A stretch of 64,000 nt of DNA from Pseudomonadota bacterium. GTDB taxonomy: Bacteria > Pseudomonadota > Gammaproteobacteria > Steroidobacterales > Steroidobacteraceae. The notes under the pieces were generated by a model that searched no databases, had not been told where the DNA came from, and saw only the letters and a program-made list of their open reading frames with translations. The stretch lies in assembly GCA_018241425.1 (NCBI GenBank), contig JAFEDU010000002.1, positions 310,001 to 374,000 on the forward strand. The letters are read 5' to 3'. Position numbers and translations under genes: made by a program. This document shows, piece after piece, positions 52,093 to 61,982 of this stretch. Position 1 is the first letter of the stretch. Every line of letters begins with the position of its first letter.

Positions 52093-53640
52093 TCAGGATT
52101 CCCGCCCGAGGATCTCCTCGCGCACGTCGGCGATTTCCCGCGCGCGCGAGGGACGAGCGCCTTCACAGCGCTCCGCGCGCGGGCAGTTGTTGCTCCGCGG
52201 GCAGATGATGCGGGCCGGGTGCGCGAGGGCGTCCTCGATCCAGGCGATGTTGAGCACGTTGGCTACCGCGGCCAGCACCAGGGCAGCGTTCCTGGGGATG
52301 CGGGCCTCCCCGCGCCGATGCAGGCATTCCTTGAAGATCGCATCCACCACGGCCTCGCTAGACACGCTGTGCGTGGCGAGCGCGGGGGCCAGGTCGACGC
52401 CGACCGACAGCACGTGCGGGTTGCCGGCCATGTCGTGCACGCGGATCGAGTGGCAGCAATACAGGAGCGACCGCTCCCCGTCGCGCAGCACCGAGATCTG
52501 CGAACCGCTGAGGCCGTGCTCCCCGTCGATCATGCGGAACACCGCCCAGTTCGGGCACGGGTCGCTCACCTGCGCGAGGTTGCCCCAGGGTAGCGGGATG
52601 CCGTTGCCGCGGTACACGGCGCGCAGATAGCCCGGCGGGTAGGCGTCGAAGAAGTGCCAGTAAGGGTAGGGCGACACCTTGGTCATCCGGCGCATCACCA
52701 CCGCCGGGGTGAGCTCGAGCTTGGCGCCCGCCTCCACGCGATGGCGCTCGCGGGCCAGGAAGCGACGGAAGGGCACTCGCGGGGCGAGGAGAGCGCCGGC
52801 GAAAAAGCTGCACTCGAAGTCGCGCCAGGCGTGCAGTACATCCTGGGCGTTCATGCCGGCCGCCGAGGCCGCCCCTTCGGGGCTGCCGCCCATCTCCCCG
52901 CCCGTGGCGTGCGGGGACTTCAGCCCGTCACCCCCGTGCAGCACTTTGTGGCCGATGTGCGCGGCGAGGTCGAACTTCAGGCGCGCCGGGTCGGACTGCA
53001 GCGCCCGGTTCGCGTAGATGATGCGCGGGGACTCGAAGAAGGAGCGCACCATGCTGCGCAGTTCCCGGTCCTTGTCCCGCGCCAGCACCGGCTTGCGCTC
53101 GAACCAGCGGATCTCGAGCCCATGCCGGCGGCACAGGCGCATGAGGTCCTCGACCGCGAGCGGGAAGCGGCGCTCGCTCACCTGGTCGGCCGCCCGTTCC
53201 AGGTCGGGAAAGTCGTTGCGCGACATTTCCTGGTGCGAGCGGATCAGCAGGTGCGCGAACTGCCGCCCGGTCGTCCCGGTCTGCGCCAGGAGTTCCGGGA
53301 TCGCCGCCTGCAGCAGGTTGCGGGAGAAGAGGAACGCGGGCTCGAGCGGCATCCGGGCCGCGGCTTCCCCGGGGCGCGACGCTGCGAGTCCGAGGTCGGG
53401 GCTCTCGTCCAGGAACCAGGCGCTCGGGCGCTGGAATACGTCCGCGAGCAGGGCAAGCAGGCCGGTGGAGGGCGAGCGCTTGCCGCTCTCGATCATGCTC
53501 AGGTACGACACCGACGGGGCGGCGGCGGCATCGCGCTGCACGCAGCGCACCGACAATTCCTCGAGGGTGAGGCCGTTGGCCTTGCGTAGCGCGCGCAGCT
53601 TGGCGCCGAGGAAGTGGCCCTTGCGCAGGAGCTCCGGCAT
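52093..53640 (-). CDS. XRE-family regulator, DUF3612/RamB-like
   Basis: A 515-residue transcription factor. An XRE helix-turn-helix covers about residues 10-70 (LRALRKANGLTLEELSVRCV; VSYLSMIESGKRSPSTGLLA). The large C-terminal part resembles the ImmA/IrrE-plus-DUF2083 architecture of RamB/ScfR-type regulators of acetate and fatty-acid metabolism, and DUF3612 proteins beside glyoxylate genes in proteobacteria. A cysteine-rich ending (RIICPRSNNCPRAERC) may bind metal. It is divergent from aceB, so it very likely controls the aceB-aceA genes and itself; a metabolite such as an acyl-CoA could be the signal. Repeats in the shared promoter region support this. Confidence 0.85.
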   Translation of the reverse strand: MPELLRKGHFLGAKLRALRKANGLTLEELSVRCVQRDAAAAPSVSYLSMIESGKRSPSTGLLALLADVFQRPSAWFLDESPDLGLAASRPGEAAARMPLEPAFLFSRNLLQAAIPELLAQTGTTGRQFAHLLIRSHQEMSRNDFPDLERAADQVSERRFPLAVEDLMRLCRRHGLEIRWFERKPVLARDKDRELRSMVRSFFESPRIIYANRALQSDPARLKFDLAAHIGHKVLHGGDGLKSPHATGGEMGGSPEGAASAAGMNAQDVLHAWRDFECSFFAGALLAPRVPFRRFLARERHRVEAGAKLELTPAVVMRRMTKVSPYPYWHFFDAYPPGYLRAVYRGNGIPLPWGNLAQVSDPCPNWAVFRMIDGEHGLSGSQISVLRDGERSLLYCCHSIRVHDMAGNPHVLSVGVDLAPALATHSVSSEAVVDAIFKECLHRRGEARIPRNAALVLAAVANVLNIAWIEDALAHPARIICPRSNNCPRAERCEGARPSRAREIADVREEILGRES

Positions 53641-53654
53641 ATGTCCAACCGCCC

Positions 53655-53700
53655 GTGAAACCAGCCTGTGAAATTAACAGTGTGAAGTTTCTCCGGTCAA
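53655..53700 (-). promoter_or_regulatory. Regulator promoter with three GTGAA repeats (putative operator)
   Basis: In the 94-base gap between the XRE regulator and aceB, the minus strand has a -35 TTGACC (53700-53695), a 16-base spacer and a -10 GTTAAT (53678-53673). On the plus strand GTGAA occurs three times, at 53655, 53668 and 53682, spaced 13 and 14 bases, overlapping the -10 and transcription start. This is consistent with binding and autorepression by the regulator, which is inference. Confidence 0.5.
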
Positions 53701-53734
53701 ATTTACCCGGACAGCCCCGTATAGTGGGGAGACC

Positions 53735-55369
53735 ATGAATGCCCAGACGCACACCCCGCCGGCCCAGGTCTACTCCCGGGATCCGGCCGGCCCCAAGGTG
53801 GAGATCCTGGGGCCGAAAGTGGAGCGTGCCGGGGAGGTGCTGACCCCGCTGGCCCTGCAGCTGCTGGCCAGCCTGCACCGGCGCTTCAACGCGCGGCGGC
53901 TCGAACTGCTGAACGCGCGCCGCGAGCGCCAGCTGCAGCTCGATGATGGCGCGCTGCCGGACTTCCTCGCGCACACCGCCCCCGTGCGCGCCGCGGAGTG
54001 GCGCATCGCCCCGGTTCCGGCTGACCTCACCGACCGGCGCGTGGAGATCACGGGCCCCGTCGACCGCAAGATGGTGATCAATGCACTGAACGCCCCGGTG
54101 CGCTGCTTCATGGCCGATTTCGAGGATTCCTGCTCACCCACCTGGGAGAACATCGTTCGCGGGCAGGTGAATCTGATGGACGCCATCCGGCGCACTATCA
54201 GCTTCGAGGATGGGTCGACCGGCAAGATCTACCGCCTTCACGAGAAGACCGCGACGCTCATCGTGCGACCCCGCGGCTGGCACCTGCCGGAAAAGCACGT
54301 GCGCATCAACGGCGAGCCGGTGTCGGGGTCGCTGTTCGATTTCGCCCTGTTTCTCGCCAACAACCACGAGACGCTCGCGCGCGGCGGCACCGGCCCGTAT
54401 TTCTACCTGCCGAAGCTGGAGAGCCACCTGGAGGCGCGGCTGTGGAACGACGTGTTCCTCGCCGCCCAGGAAGCGCTCGGCATTCCGCGCGGCACCATCA
54501 AGGCGACCGTGCTCATCGAGACGATCCTCGCCGCCTTCGAGATGGACGAGATCCTCCACGAGCTGCGCGAGCACAGCGCCGGGCTCAACTGCGGGCGCTG
54601 GGACTACATCTTCAGTTTCATCAAGAAGTTCCGGAACCGTCCCGACTTCGTGCTTCCGGACCGGGCCACGGTGACGATGGACCGGCACTTCCTGAAGTCC
54701 TACGTGGAACTGCTCATCAAGACCTGCCACCGCCGCGGCGCGCACGCCATGGGCGGCATGGCCGCCCAGATCCCGATCCGCGACGACCCGGCCGCCAACG
54801 AGGCCGCAATGGCCCGGGTGCGCGCCGACAAGCTGCGCGAGGCGCACGCCGGGCACGATGGCACCTGGATCGCGCACCCGGGGCTCGCGCCGATCGCGCG
54901 CGAGGCATTCGACTCGGTGCTGCGCGGTCCGAACCAGCTCGCGGTTGCGCGCGCGGACGTCAACGTCGGCGAGCTCGACCTCCTGAAGGTGCCCGGGGGC
55001 GAGATCACCGAGGCCGGGCTGCGCGGCTGCATCCGCGTGGGCGTGCAGTACCTGGAGGCCTGGCTGCGCGGCAACGGCTGTGTTCCCCTCTACCACCTGA
55101 TGGAGGACGCCGCCACGGCGGAGATCTGCCGCGCCCAGCTGTGGCAGTGGCTGCGCCACGGGGCGCGCACCAGCGACGGCCAGCCGGTCACCGTGGAGCG
55201 CTTCGACCGCCTCATGAGCGCCGAGCTCGACCGCATCCATGGCGAAGTCGGATCGGCGCGCCTGACCCACGGCGTGTTCCCGAGCGCCGCGCGCCTGTTC
55301 GAGCAGATGACCAAGAGCGACAGCTTCGATGAGTTCCTGACGTTGCCGGCCTACGAATTGCTCACCTGA
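53735..55369 (+). CDS. aceB: Malate synthase A
   Basis: A 544-residue malate synthase A, condensing glyoxylate and acetyl-CoA to malate. The N-terminal [20 protein letters not shown] is typical. The diagnostic signature [16 protein letters not shown] (about 278-293) matches the family pattern exactly. Other landmarks are [20 protein letters not shown] and [26 protein letters not shown] precedes the ATG. It begins the glyoxylate-shunt operon, with isocitrate lyase 34 bases downstream, and is probably controlled by the divergent XRE regulator. Confidence 0.96.
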   Translation: MNAQTHTPPAQVYSRDPAGPKVEILGPKVERAGEVLTPLALQLLASLHRRFNARRLELLNARRERQLQLDDGALPDFLAHTAPVRAAEWRIAPVPADLTDRRVEITGPVDRKMVINALNAPVRCFMADFEDSCSPTWENIVRGQVNLMDAIRRTISFEDGSTGKIYRLHEKTATLIVRPRGWHLPEKHVRINGEPVSGSLFDFALFLANNHETLARGGTGPYFYLPKLESHLEARLWNDVFLAAQEALGIPRGTIKATVLIETILAAFEMDEILHELREHSAGLNCGRWDYIFSFIKKFRNRPDFVLPDRATVTMDRHFLKSYVELLIKTCHRRGAHAMGGMAAQIPIRDDPAANEAAMARVRADKLREAHAGHDGTWIAHPGLAPIAREAFDSVLRGPNQLAVARADVNVGELDLLKVPGGEITEAGLRGCIRVGVQYLEAWLRGNGCVPLYHLMEDAATAEICRAQLWQWLRHGARTSDGQPVTVERFDRLMSAELDRIHGEVGSARLTHGVFPSAARLFEQMTKSDSFDEFLTLPAYELLT

Positions 55370-55403
55370 TCCTGATCCACTCCTTTCAATCCCGAGGATA
55401 TCC

Positions 55404-56705
55404 ATGAGTGCTGTGAAGTCCCTGCCGACCGCCGAAGAGCTGACGCGCACCTGGCGCGAGAGTCCCCGCTGGAAGGGCGTCGAACGCGGTTACGAGGCCA
55501 AGGACGTCGTGCGCCTGCGCGGCACCATCCCGGTGGAGCACTCGATCGCCCGCCTGACCTCCGAGAAGCTGTGGCGGTATCTGAACGAGAAGCCGTTCGT
55601 GAATGCGCTCGGTGCACTCACCGGCAACCAGGCCATGCAGCAGGTCAAGGCGGGACTGGATGCCGTGTACCTGTCCGGCTGGCAGGTGGCGGGCGATGCC
55701 AACCTCTCGGGCGAGATGTATCCGGACCAGTCCCTGTACCCGGCCGACTCGGTGCCCGCGGTGGTCCGGCGCATCAACAACACCCTGCGCCGCGCCGATG
55801 AGATCCACCACGCCGAGGGTGACGACACCATCGACTGGCTGAAGCCCATCGTCGCCGATGCGGAAGCCGGCTTCGGCGGCGTGCTGAACGCCTTCGAGCT
55901 GATGAAGCAGATGATCGATGCGGGAGCCGCGGGGGTGCACTTCGAGGACCAGTTGTCCTCCGCCAAGAAGTGCGGCCACATGGGCGGCAAGGTGCTGGTG
56001 CCGACGCAGGAGGCCATCAACAAGCTGGTGGCGGCGCGCCTGGCGGCAGACGTGTGCAACGTGCCTACCGTGCTGGTGGCGCGTACGGATGCGGAAGCGG
56101 CGACGCTCCTGACCTCGGACGTCGACGAGCGTGACCGGCCCTTCATCGACACTGCCAAGGGCCGCACCTCGGAGGGGTTCTTCAGCGCCAAGGCGGGCCT
56201 CAAGCAGGCCATCGCGCGCGGCCTGGCCTATGCGCCCTACGCGGACCTCGTGTGGTGCGAGACCGGCAAGCCCGACCTGGCCGAGGCGCGCGAATTCGCC
56301 GAAGGCATCCACGCACGCTTCCCGGGCAAGCTGCTCGCGTACAACTGCTCGCCCTCCTTCAACTGGAAGCGCAAGCTCGATGACGCGCAGATCGCGAAGT
56401 TCCAGCGCGAGCTGGGCGCCATGGGTTACCGGTTCCAGTTCATCACGCTTGCCGGTTTCCACGCGCTCAACTTCTCGATGTTCGAGCTGGCGCGCGGCTA
56501 CAAGAGCTCGCAGATGTCCGCCTACGTGACCCTGCAGCAGGCCGAGTTCGCCGCCGAGGCGCACGGGTACACCGCGACCAAGCACCAGCGCGAGGTCGGT
56601 GCCGGCTACTTCGACGACGTGACGCAGACCGTGGCCGCGGGCCGCTCGTCACTGACCGCGCTCACCGGCAGCACCGAGGAACAGCAGTTCCACAAGGTGT
56701 CCTGA
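55404..56705 (+). CDS. aceA: Isocitrate lyase
   Basis: A 433-residue isocitrate lyase that cleaves isocitrate to glyoxylate and succinate. The active-site loop KKCGHMGGK is at about 188-196 (Cys190). Other signatures are [40 protein letters not shown] and [19 protein letters not shown] lies before the ATG. Length matches the short bacterial form. Together with aceB it allows growth on acetate and fatty acids. Confidence 0.97.
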   Translation: MSAVKSLPTAEELTRTWRESPRWKGVERGYEAKDVVRLRGTIPVEHSIARLTSEKLWRYLNEKPFVNALGALTGNQAMQQVKAGLDAVYLSGWQVAGDANLSGEMYPDQSLYPADSVPAVVRRINNTLRRADEIHHAEGDDTIDWLKPIVADAEAGFGGVLNAFELMKQMIDAGAAGVHFEDQLSSAKKCGHMGGKVLVPTQEAINKLVAARLAADVCNVPTVLVARTDAEAATLLTSDVDERDRPFIDTAKGRTSEGFFSAKAGLKQAIARGLAYAPYADLVWCETGKPDLAEAREFAEGIHARFPGKLLAYNCSPSFNWKRKLDDAQIAKFQRELGAMGYRFQFITLAGFHALNFSMFELARGYKSSQMSAYVTLQQAEFAAEAHGYTATKHQREVGAGYFDDVTQTVAAGRSSLTALTGSTEEQQFHKVS

Positions 56706-56727
56706 GCCGACCCGCTCGCACCCTTCG

Positions 56728-56778
56728 ACTAGGATAGGCTAGTCAACCGGCGGCGGCTGCCACGGCAGCCGCCGCCGT
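56728..56778 (+). promoter_or_regulatory. Paired inverted repeats between aceA and dctA
   Basis: Two inverted repeats sit in the 89-base gap. A small one, GACTAG/CTAGTC (56728-56733 with 56740-56745), has a six-base spacer. A strong perfect 13-bp stem (56749-56761 with 56766-56778) has a four-base loop. No T-tract follows, so it may be a terminator-like or mRNA-processing hairpin, and the small repeat could be a protein-binding site. The second lies directly upstream of the dctA ribosome site. Confidence 0.5.
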
Positions 56779-56794
56779 CGTCCAAGGGGGCAGC

Positions 56795-58084
56795 ATGCGA
56801 CGCGGTTCGCTCTTCGGATCCCTGTACGTCCAGGTCCTGATCGCGATCGCCATCGGCATCGCGCTCGGCATCTTCTGCCCGCGCTTCGCGCAGCAGCTGA
56901 AGCCCCTGGGCGACGGCTTCATCAAGCTCATCCGGCTGCTCATCGCACCGATCATCTTCTGCACCGTGGTCACCGGCATCGCCGGCATGGCGAAGTTGCG
57001 CGAGGTCGGCAGGGCCGGGGGCCTGGCGCTGCTGTATTTCGAAGTGGTCTCGACCATCGCGCTCTTCATCGGGCTCGTCATCGTCAACGTCCTCAAGCCC
57101 GGGGCCGGGGTGAACGCGGATCCTTCGACCCTGGATGCCCACGCGGTGGCGCAGTACACGGTGCCCGGGGGCATGCCGGGCGTTACGGACTTCATTCTCA
57201 ACGTGATTCCCACGACGTTCTTTGGCGCCTTCGCCTCCGGCGACGTGCTGCAGGTGCTCCTGCTGGCGATCCTCTTCGGGTTCGCACTGCACGCCTCCGG
57301 GGGGCGCGAGAACCCGCTCTTTGACTGGGTGGAGCAGGGCGGGCAGGTCCTGTTCCGGATCGTCGGCTACCTCATGCGGCTCGCGCCGCTCGGGGCGCTG
57401 GGGGCGATGGCCTTCACCGTCGGACGCTACGGGGCGGAATCGCTGCTCGCGCTTGCCCGCTTGATGGGATGCTTCTACCTCACCTGCGTGCTGTTCGTGC
57501 TGGGCGTGCTCGGCCTGATCGCGCGGTTGCACGGCTTCTCGGTGCTGCGTTTCATCCGCTACATCCGCGAGGAACTGTTCGTGGTACTCGGCACCTCGTC
57601 CTCGGAGTCCGTGCTGCCGCGGATGCTGCACCGCATGGAGGACCTGGGGGTGCGCAAGTCGATCGTCGGCCTGGTGATCCCGGCGGGCTATTCCTTCAAC
57701 CTCGACGGGACCTCGATCTACCTAACCATGGCCGCCGTCTACATCGCCCAGGCCACCAACACGCCGCTCGACATCGGCCACCAGATCACCCTGCTGGCCG
57801 TGCTGCTGCTCACTTCCAAGGGCGCGGCCGCCGTGACCGGCGGGGGCTTCATCACGCTGGCCGCCTCGCTCTCGGCCGTGGGGCACGTGCCGGTGGAGGG
57901 CCTGGCCCTGATCCTCGGGATCGACCGCTTCATGTCCGAGGCGCGCGCGCTCACCAACCTCGTCGGCAACGGGGTGGCGACGATCGTCGTGGGTAAGTGG
58001 TGCGGGCAGGTGGATGAGGCGCGCCTGCAGGCGGTCCTGAGCGGCGCCGTGGAGCCCCGCGTACGCGCCGCCTCGGCGGGCTAG
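56795..58084 (+). CDS. dctA: C4-dicarboxylate:cation symporter DctA
   Basis: A 429-residue DAACS-family transporter with about eight helices and two re-entrant loops. Signature segments are [37 protein letters not shown] (re-entrant loop HP1), [20 protein letters not shown] (the helix-7 motif) and [20 protein letters not shown] (HP2). It imports succinate, fumarate and malate with protons or sodium. It follows the glyoxylate genes on the same strand, so acetate and C4-acid use may be co-regulated, although the intervening hairpin could weaken read-through. Confidence 0.95.
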   Translation: MRRGSLFGSLYVQVLIAIAIGIALGIFCPRFAQQLKPLGDGFIKLIRLLIAPIIFCTVVTGIAGMAKLREVGRAGGLALLYFEVVSTIALFIGLVIVNVLKPGAGVNADPSTLDAHAVAQYTVPGGMPGVTDFILNVIPTTFFGAFASGDVLQVLLLAILFGFALHASGGRENPLFDWVEQGGQVLFRIVGYLMRLAPLGALGAMAFTVGRYGAESLLALARLMGCFYLTCVLFVLGVLGLIARLHGFSVLRFIRYIREELFVVLGTSSSESVLPRMLHRMEDLGVRKSIVGLVIPAGYSFNLDGTSIYLTMAAVYIAQATNTPLDIGHQITLLAVLLLTSKGAAAVTGGGFITLAASLSAVGHVPVEGLALILGIDRFMSEARALTNLVGNGVATIVVGKWCGQVDEARLQAVLSGAVEPRVRAASAG

Positions 58085-58106
58085 ATTTTCGGGTAATGCA
58101 GACCGG

Positions 58107-58136
58107 GGCGGGTCCGGGCGCAGGCCCGGACCCGCC
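58107..58136. terminator. Hairpin between convergent dctA and OmpW-like gene
   Basis: A perfect 12-bp stem (58107-58118 with 58125-58136) with a six-base loop lies between the two convergent stop codons. It is GC-rich, with no T run, and could act as a bidirectional terminator. Confidence 0.6.
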
Positions 58137-58153
58137 TTATGGAAACGTCGGCC

Positions 58154-58720
58154 TCAGAAGTTCGCCGTGATCGCGAGCGTCAGCAGCGAAGGGTTCCCCT
58201 GCGACCCGTTGAAGCGCTCGTACTCCAGCCGCAGCGCGGGGATGCCGAACTTGAACTGGGCGCCGGCGCCCCAGGCAAACCCGTTGTTGTTGGTGTTCAC
58301 GGGCGAGGGCTGCGTGATGCACAGGCTGCAGAACTGATACGGGTTCGTGTCCTGCGTGATGCGCGCGACGCCGAGCTTGCCGTACAGGTCCAGGAACGGC
58401 AGCGGCACCGGGAGGTAGCCGACGCCGAAGAGCGCGGTGGCGTGGGCCTTGGTGTCGATGGTCTCGCCGAGCGTCTGGTAGGTGACGCTCTTGCTGCCGA
58501 AGCCGACGTACTCGGCCTCGACGCCGAGGATGCTGATCGGGCGCCAGCCGGCGAGCACTTTCCAGCCGGTGGTGTGCGAGTCGACCTGATAGTAGTCCTG
58601 CTTGATCGTGGACTGGCCAACACCTGCCCCCACGTACAGTCCGAGTAGATCATCGGCCTCGGCCGCCGCGCTGGTAGCCAGAGAGACACACAGAAGAAGC
58701 GCGAGACGTTGCAGTCGCAT
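58154..58720 (-). CDS. OmpW-like outer-membrane beta-barrel protein
   Basis: A 188-residue barrel protein. The ATG at 58720 gives a signal peptide (RLQRLALLLCVSLATSAAAE); the frame extends upstream without it. The mature part has alternating strands, GLYVGAGVGQSTIKQDYYQV, GWKVLAGWRPISILGVEAEY, LFGVGYLPVPLPFLDLYGKL, and ends in a C-terminal Phe (AITANF), as outer-membrane barrels do. The size and the LYGKLGVARI and ALRLEYERF segments fit the OmpW/OmpA-like eight-strand group. A paralog with the same order lies 196 bases away on the same strand. Confidence 0.87.
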   Translation of the reverse strand: MRLQRLALLLCVSLATSAAAEADDLLGLYVGAGVGQSTIKQDYYQVDSHTTGWKVLAGWRPISILGVEAEYVGFGSKSVTYQTLGETIDTKAHATALFGVGYLPVPLPFLDLYGKLGVARITQDTNPYQFCSLCITQPSPVNTNNNGFAWGAGAQFKFGIPALRLEYERFNGSQGNPSLLTLAITANF

Positions 58721-58916
58721 GAGGTCGGCATTCCTTACGATGATGTGGAAATCACAAAGAGCTACGGCCGGGGCGCCGGCCTTCCTGGCCTGGGCGGGAG
58801 CCTCAGGTCTGCAGGGCTTCCGCCTAGGATAGCAGCGCGACGGACTCCCGTTGCACAACACAATTCCTTACGGGCGGTCCGGCCCGCCGCCCCTCAGGTT
58901 AGAACGGGGCTCCCCG

Positions 58917-59502
58917 TCAGAAGTTCAGCAGGACGTCCAGCGACAGCAGTGAGCGATCGCCGTCGGAATCCGCGATGCGCTCGTATTCCAGTCGTAGCGC
59001 GGGCAGGCCAAACCTCACCTGGGCCCCCGCGCCATAGGCGAAGCGCGTGTGGATGCTGCTGTCGTACACCGGGCTCGCGAGCACCGGGCACGTGGGGAGG
59101 TTCACGCAATTGAGTACGGAGGAGCCGCTTTCGCGCGCGCAAAGTCGCGCAGCGCCCGCCTTCCCGTACACATCCAGCATCGGCACGGGCAGGGGCAGGT
59201 AGCCGACCATGAACAGCGCCGGCGCGTGCGCCGTGCTCTCGAGGCTATAGACGTTGGTAAGCGTCGTACTGGATCCGGTGTGACTGCCGAGGTCGAGGTA
59301 GTCGAGCTCGGTGCCGAAGTAGCTGACCGGCCGCCAGCCGACGAACACCTTCCAGCCGGTGGGGCGGGCATTCACCCCGTAATTGTCTTCCTTGAGCGTG
59401 GACTGCCCGGCGCCGGCCCCCGACCTAAAGACCCAGCGGATCGGCGTGGGCGGCGCCGAGCAGCGCCGAAAGGACCAGCGTGATTGCGGCCGTGCGGTAC
59501 AT
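58917..59502 (-). pseudogene. OmpW-like barrel gene with a frameshift after the signal peptide
   Basis: A second copy of the barrel gene. From the ATG at 59502, which has a GGAGGG ribosome site, the frame reads a proper signal peptide (YRTAAITLVLSALLGAAHAD, then PLGL) and then meets TAG at 59427-59425. The rest, homologous to the intact neighbour from the first strand (GAGAGQSTLKEDNYG) to the last Phe (LDVLLNF), is in a different frame. One extra base is needed, most simply in the G-run at about 59418-59422, and the TAG replaces a Tyr codon of the paralog. It is either a real pseudogene, a phase-variable site or a sequencing error. The strand-2 to strand-8 region appears intact. Confidence 0.8.
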
Positions 59503-59570
59503 GGCCAAGGCCCTCCCTGCATGCGGCAACGTCGCCGCCGCCACCACCGCCACGTTGATGGCCCGCGCCG

Positions 59571-61127
59571 CTACTTGGCGGTCGGCATCGCGAACTCGGC
59601 GCCCTTGGGCGTGCTCTCGGGCCAGCGCTGCATCACCGACTTCTGGCGGGTGTAGAAGCGCACCCCTTCCTCGCCGTAGGCGTTCATGTCGCCGAACAGG
59701 CTTCCCTTCCAGCCGCCGAAGCCGTGCCAGGCCATCGGGACGGGGATGGGGACGTTGATGCCGACCATGCCGACCTCGATGCGGCGCGCGAACTCGCGCG
59801 CCACGTTGCCATCGCGGGTGTAGCAGGCAACGCCGTTGGCCATCGGGTGCGCGTTGACCAGGTTCACCGCGGCCGCGAAGTCCGGCACCCGCACCACCGC
59901 GAGCACCGGCCCGAAGATCTCCTCTCGGTAGATGCGCATCTCGGGCTTCACCTGGTCGAACAGGGTCGCTCCCAGGAAGAAGCCGCGTTCGCGGCCGGGG
60001 ACCGCGAAGTCCGCGCCGCTCACCGGGTGGCGGCGGCCATCGACCACCAGCTGCGCGCCGCTCTTGACGCCATCCTCGATGTAGCCGCGGATGCGCTCGA
60101 CGGCGGCCTGGTTGATGACCGGCCCCATCTCCGCCTGCGCCTCCATGCCGTCGCAGACGCGCAGTTCGCGCGCCCGGGCCGCCAGCTTCGGCAGCATCTT
60201 GTCGGCCGTGTCGCCCACCAGCACCGCGACCGAGATGGCCATGCAGCGCTCGCCGGCGGAGCCGTAGGCAGAGCCGATGAGGGCGTCCACCGCCTGCTCG
60301 AGGTCCGCATCCGGCATCACCACCATGTGGTTCTTGGCGCCGCCGAGCGCCTGCACGCGCTTCCCGTGCTGCGCGCCGCGCTGGTAGATGTAGTGCGCGA
60401 TCGGCGTCGAGCCGACGAAACTGATGGCGCGCACGTCCGGGTGGTCGAGCAGCCCGTCGACCGCGAGCTTGTCGCCCTGCAGCACGTTGAAGACTCCGTC
60501 AGGCAGACCTGCGCGCTTGAGCAGCTGCGCCATGAAGACCGCAGCGGAGGGGTCGCGCTCGGAAGGCTTGAGCACGAACGCGTTGCCGCAGGCGATCGCG
60601 AGCGGGAACATCCAGCACGGCACCATGCACGGGAAGTTGAACGGCGTGATGCCGGCAACCACGCCCAGGGGCTGGCGCAGCGTCCAGTTGTCGATGCCGG
60701 TGGAGACCTGGTCGGTGAACGCGCCCTTGAGCAGCTGCGGGATGCCGCAGGCAAATTCGACGATCTCGATGCCGCGCGTCACCTCGCCCTGCGCGTCGCT
60801 GAATACCTTGCCGTGCTCCTGGGTGATGAGCGCGGCGAGTGCGTCGCGCTCTTCGTTCAGCAGCGCGAGGAACCCGGCCAGCACGCGTGCGCGGCGCACG
60901 GCCGGGGTCTGCGCCCAGGCCGGCTGCGCGGCGCGCGCGCTGGCCACGGCGGCCTCGACGTCGGCGCTCCCCGCCAGGGCTACCTGGCGCACCGTCTCGC
61001 CGGTCGCGGGATTGAACACCGGCAGGCGCACACCGGAGCCGGTGACGGCCGCACCGCCGATCCAGTGCGGGATGAGCTGCGCGGCGGGGGAGGAGCTGGG
61101 TTCCGGGGGGAATTTCGCGACTGCCAT
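59571..61127 (-). CDS. mmsA: Methylmalonate-semialdehyde dehydrogenase (CoA-acylating)
   Basis: A 518-residue aldehyde dehydrogenase of the MmsA type. The diagnostic segments are [54 protein letters not shown] and [14 protein letters not shown]. The catalytic cysteine is in [18 protein letters not shown] (Cys295). It converts methylmalonate semialdehyde to propionyl-CoA at the end of valine breakdown, which fits the branched-chain dehydrogenase genes elsewhere in the window. An alternative TTG start 36 bases upstream would add 12 residues. It is divergent from the oxygenase-like gene. Confidence 0.95.
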   Translation of the reverse strand: MAVAKFPPEPSSSPAAQLIPHWIGGAAVTGSGVRLPVFNPATGETVRQVALAGSADVEAAVASARAAQPAWAQTPAVRRARVLAGFLALLNEERDALAALITQEHGKVFSDAQGEVTRGIEIVEFACGIPQLLKGAFTDQVSTGIDNWTLRQPLGVVAGITPFNFPCMVPCWMFPLAIACGNAFVLKPSERDPSAAVFMAQLLKRAGLPDGVFNVLQGDKLAVDGLLDHPDVRAISFVGSTPIAHYIYQRGAQHGKRVQALGGAKNHMVVMPDADLEQAVDALIGSAYGSAGERCMAISVAVLVGDTADKMLPKLAARARELRVCDGMEAQAEMGPVINQAAVERIRGYIEDGVKSGAQLVVDGRRHPVSGADFAVPGRERGFFLGATLFDQVKPEMRIYREEIFGPVLAVVRVPDFAAAVNLVNAHPMANGVACYTRDGNVAREFARRIEVGMVGINVPIPVPMAWHGFGGWKGSLFGDMNAYGEEGVRFYTRQKSVMQRWPESTPKGAEFAMPTAK

Positions 61128-61207
61128 GGAAGTCTCTGCGGGCAAGAGGGGAGTGGCCGGCAATCATAGACCAGTTACCACGGGCACCGCATACTTCGCC
61201 CGCCCGC

Positions 61208-61825
61208 ATGTCCATCCAGCTGCTCTTCCCGACCCGCATCTACGAGGCCACGCTGCGCGCGCGGGGCGCCGCCGCGCTCAATCAGCGCCTGCTGCGCGAG
61301 TGCCGGCAGTTGCGCGCGGACGATGCCGCGGGGCAGCGCTGGTCGGCCCGCAACTACCCCGGCGGCTACACCTCCTACGGGTCCGCCCACCGCATGCAGG
61401 AGCTGTCACCGACCTTCGCGCAGCTCGCGCGCTCACTCGATGCGCACGTCGCCCGCTTTGCCCGCGCCCTGGACTTCGACCTGGGGAAGCGCCGGCTCGC
61501 GATGACGGACTGCTGGGTCAACATCATGGGTCCGGGCGCGGTGCACGGCCTGCACCTGCATCCCCTGTCCACCCTCAGTGGCACGTACTACGTGCGCGTG
61601 CCCGCCGGCGCGCCGGGGCTCAAGTTCGAGGATCCGCGCCTGGAGCGTTTCATGGCCGCTCCGCCCCGGCGCGCGCGCAGCGCGCGTGCCAACCGCCCAT
61701 GGGTGAGCATTACGGCGCGAACGGGTGGGCTGGTGCTGTTCGAGAGCTGGCTGCGGCACGAGGTCGCACCCAACACCCAGCCCGGCGAGCGCGTCAGCAT
61801 CAGCTTCAATTACAGCTGGTTCTGA
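61208..61825 (+). CDS. Putative 2OG-Fe(II) oxygenase (TIGR02466-like)
   Basis: A 205-residue jelly-roll protein. The family pattern HLHPLSTLSGTYYVRVPAGA carries the metal-binding His, and LVLFESWLRHEVAPNTQPGE followed by RVSISFNYSW carries the distal His and the 2-oxoglutarate Arg. The start SIQLLFPTRIYEATL is typical. The expected middle Asp of HxD appears replaced by the HLHPLS arrangement, usual for this subfamily. Substrate unknown. It is divergent from mmsA with about 80 bases between the starts. Confidence 0.85.
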   Translation: MSIQLLFPTRIYEATLRARGAAALNQRLLRECRQLRADDAAGQRWSARNYPGGYTSYGSAHRMQELSPTFAQLARSLDAHVARFARALDFDLGKRRLAMTDCWVNIMGPGAVHGLHLHPLSTLSGTYYVRVPAGAPGLKFEDPRLERFMAAPPRRARSARANRPWVSITARTGGLVLFESWLRHEVAPNTQPGERVSISFNYSWF

Positions 61826-61982
61826 GGCGTACCACGCCGCACCGTCAACGCGCGCGGCACGCCCGCGTTGCCCTTCCTGACAGCTGCGCACGCAGCACGA
61901 AGTGTCGGGGATTCCGGACATATCGAGATTCAGGCTTCGTTCAGTGTGCGTGGATCAACGTGACATTGAAGGAGAACTCACC

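Noticed and set aside
53720..53725. TATAGT as a -10 for aceB
   Set aside because: It lies nine bases before the ATG, which would place the transcript start within or after the GGGGAG ribosome site; no matching -35 is present.
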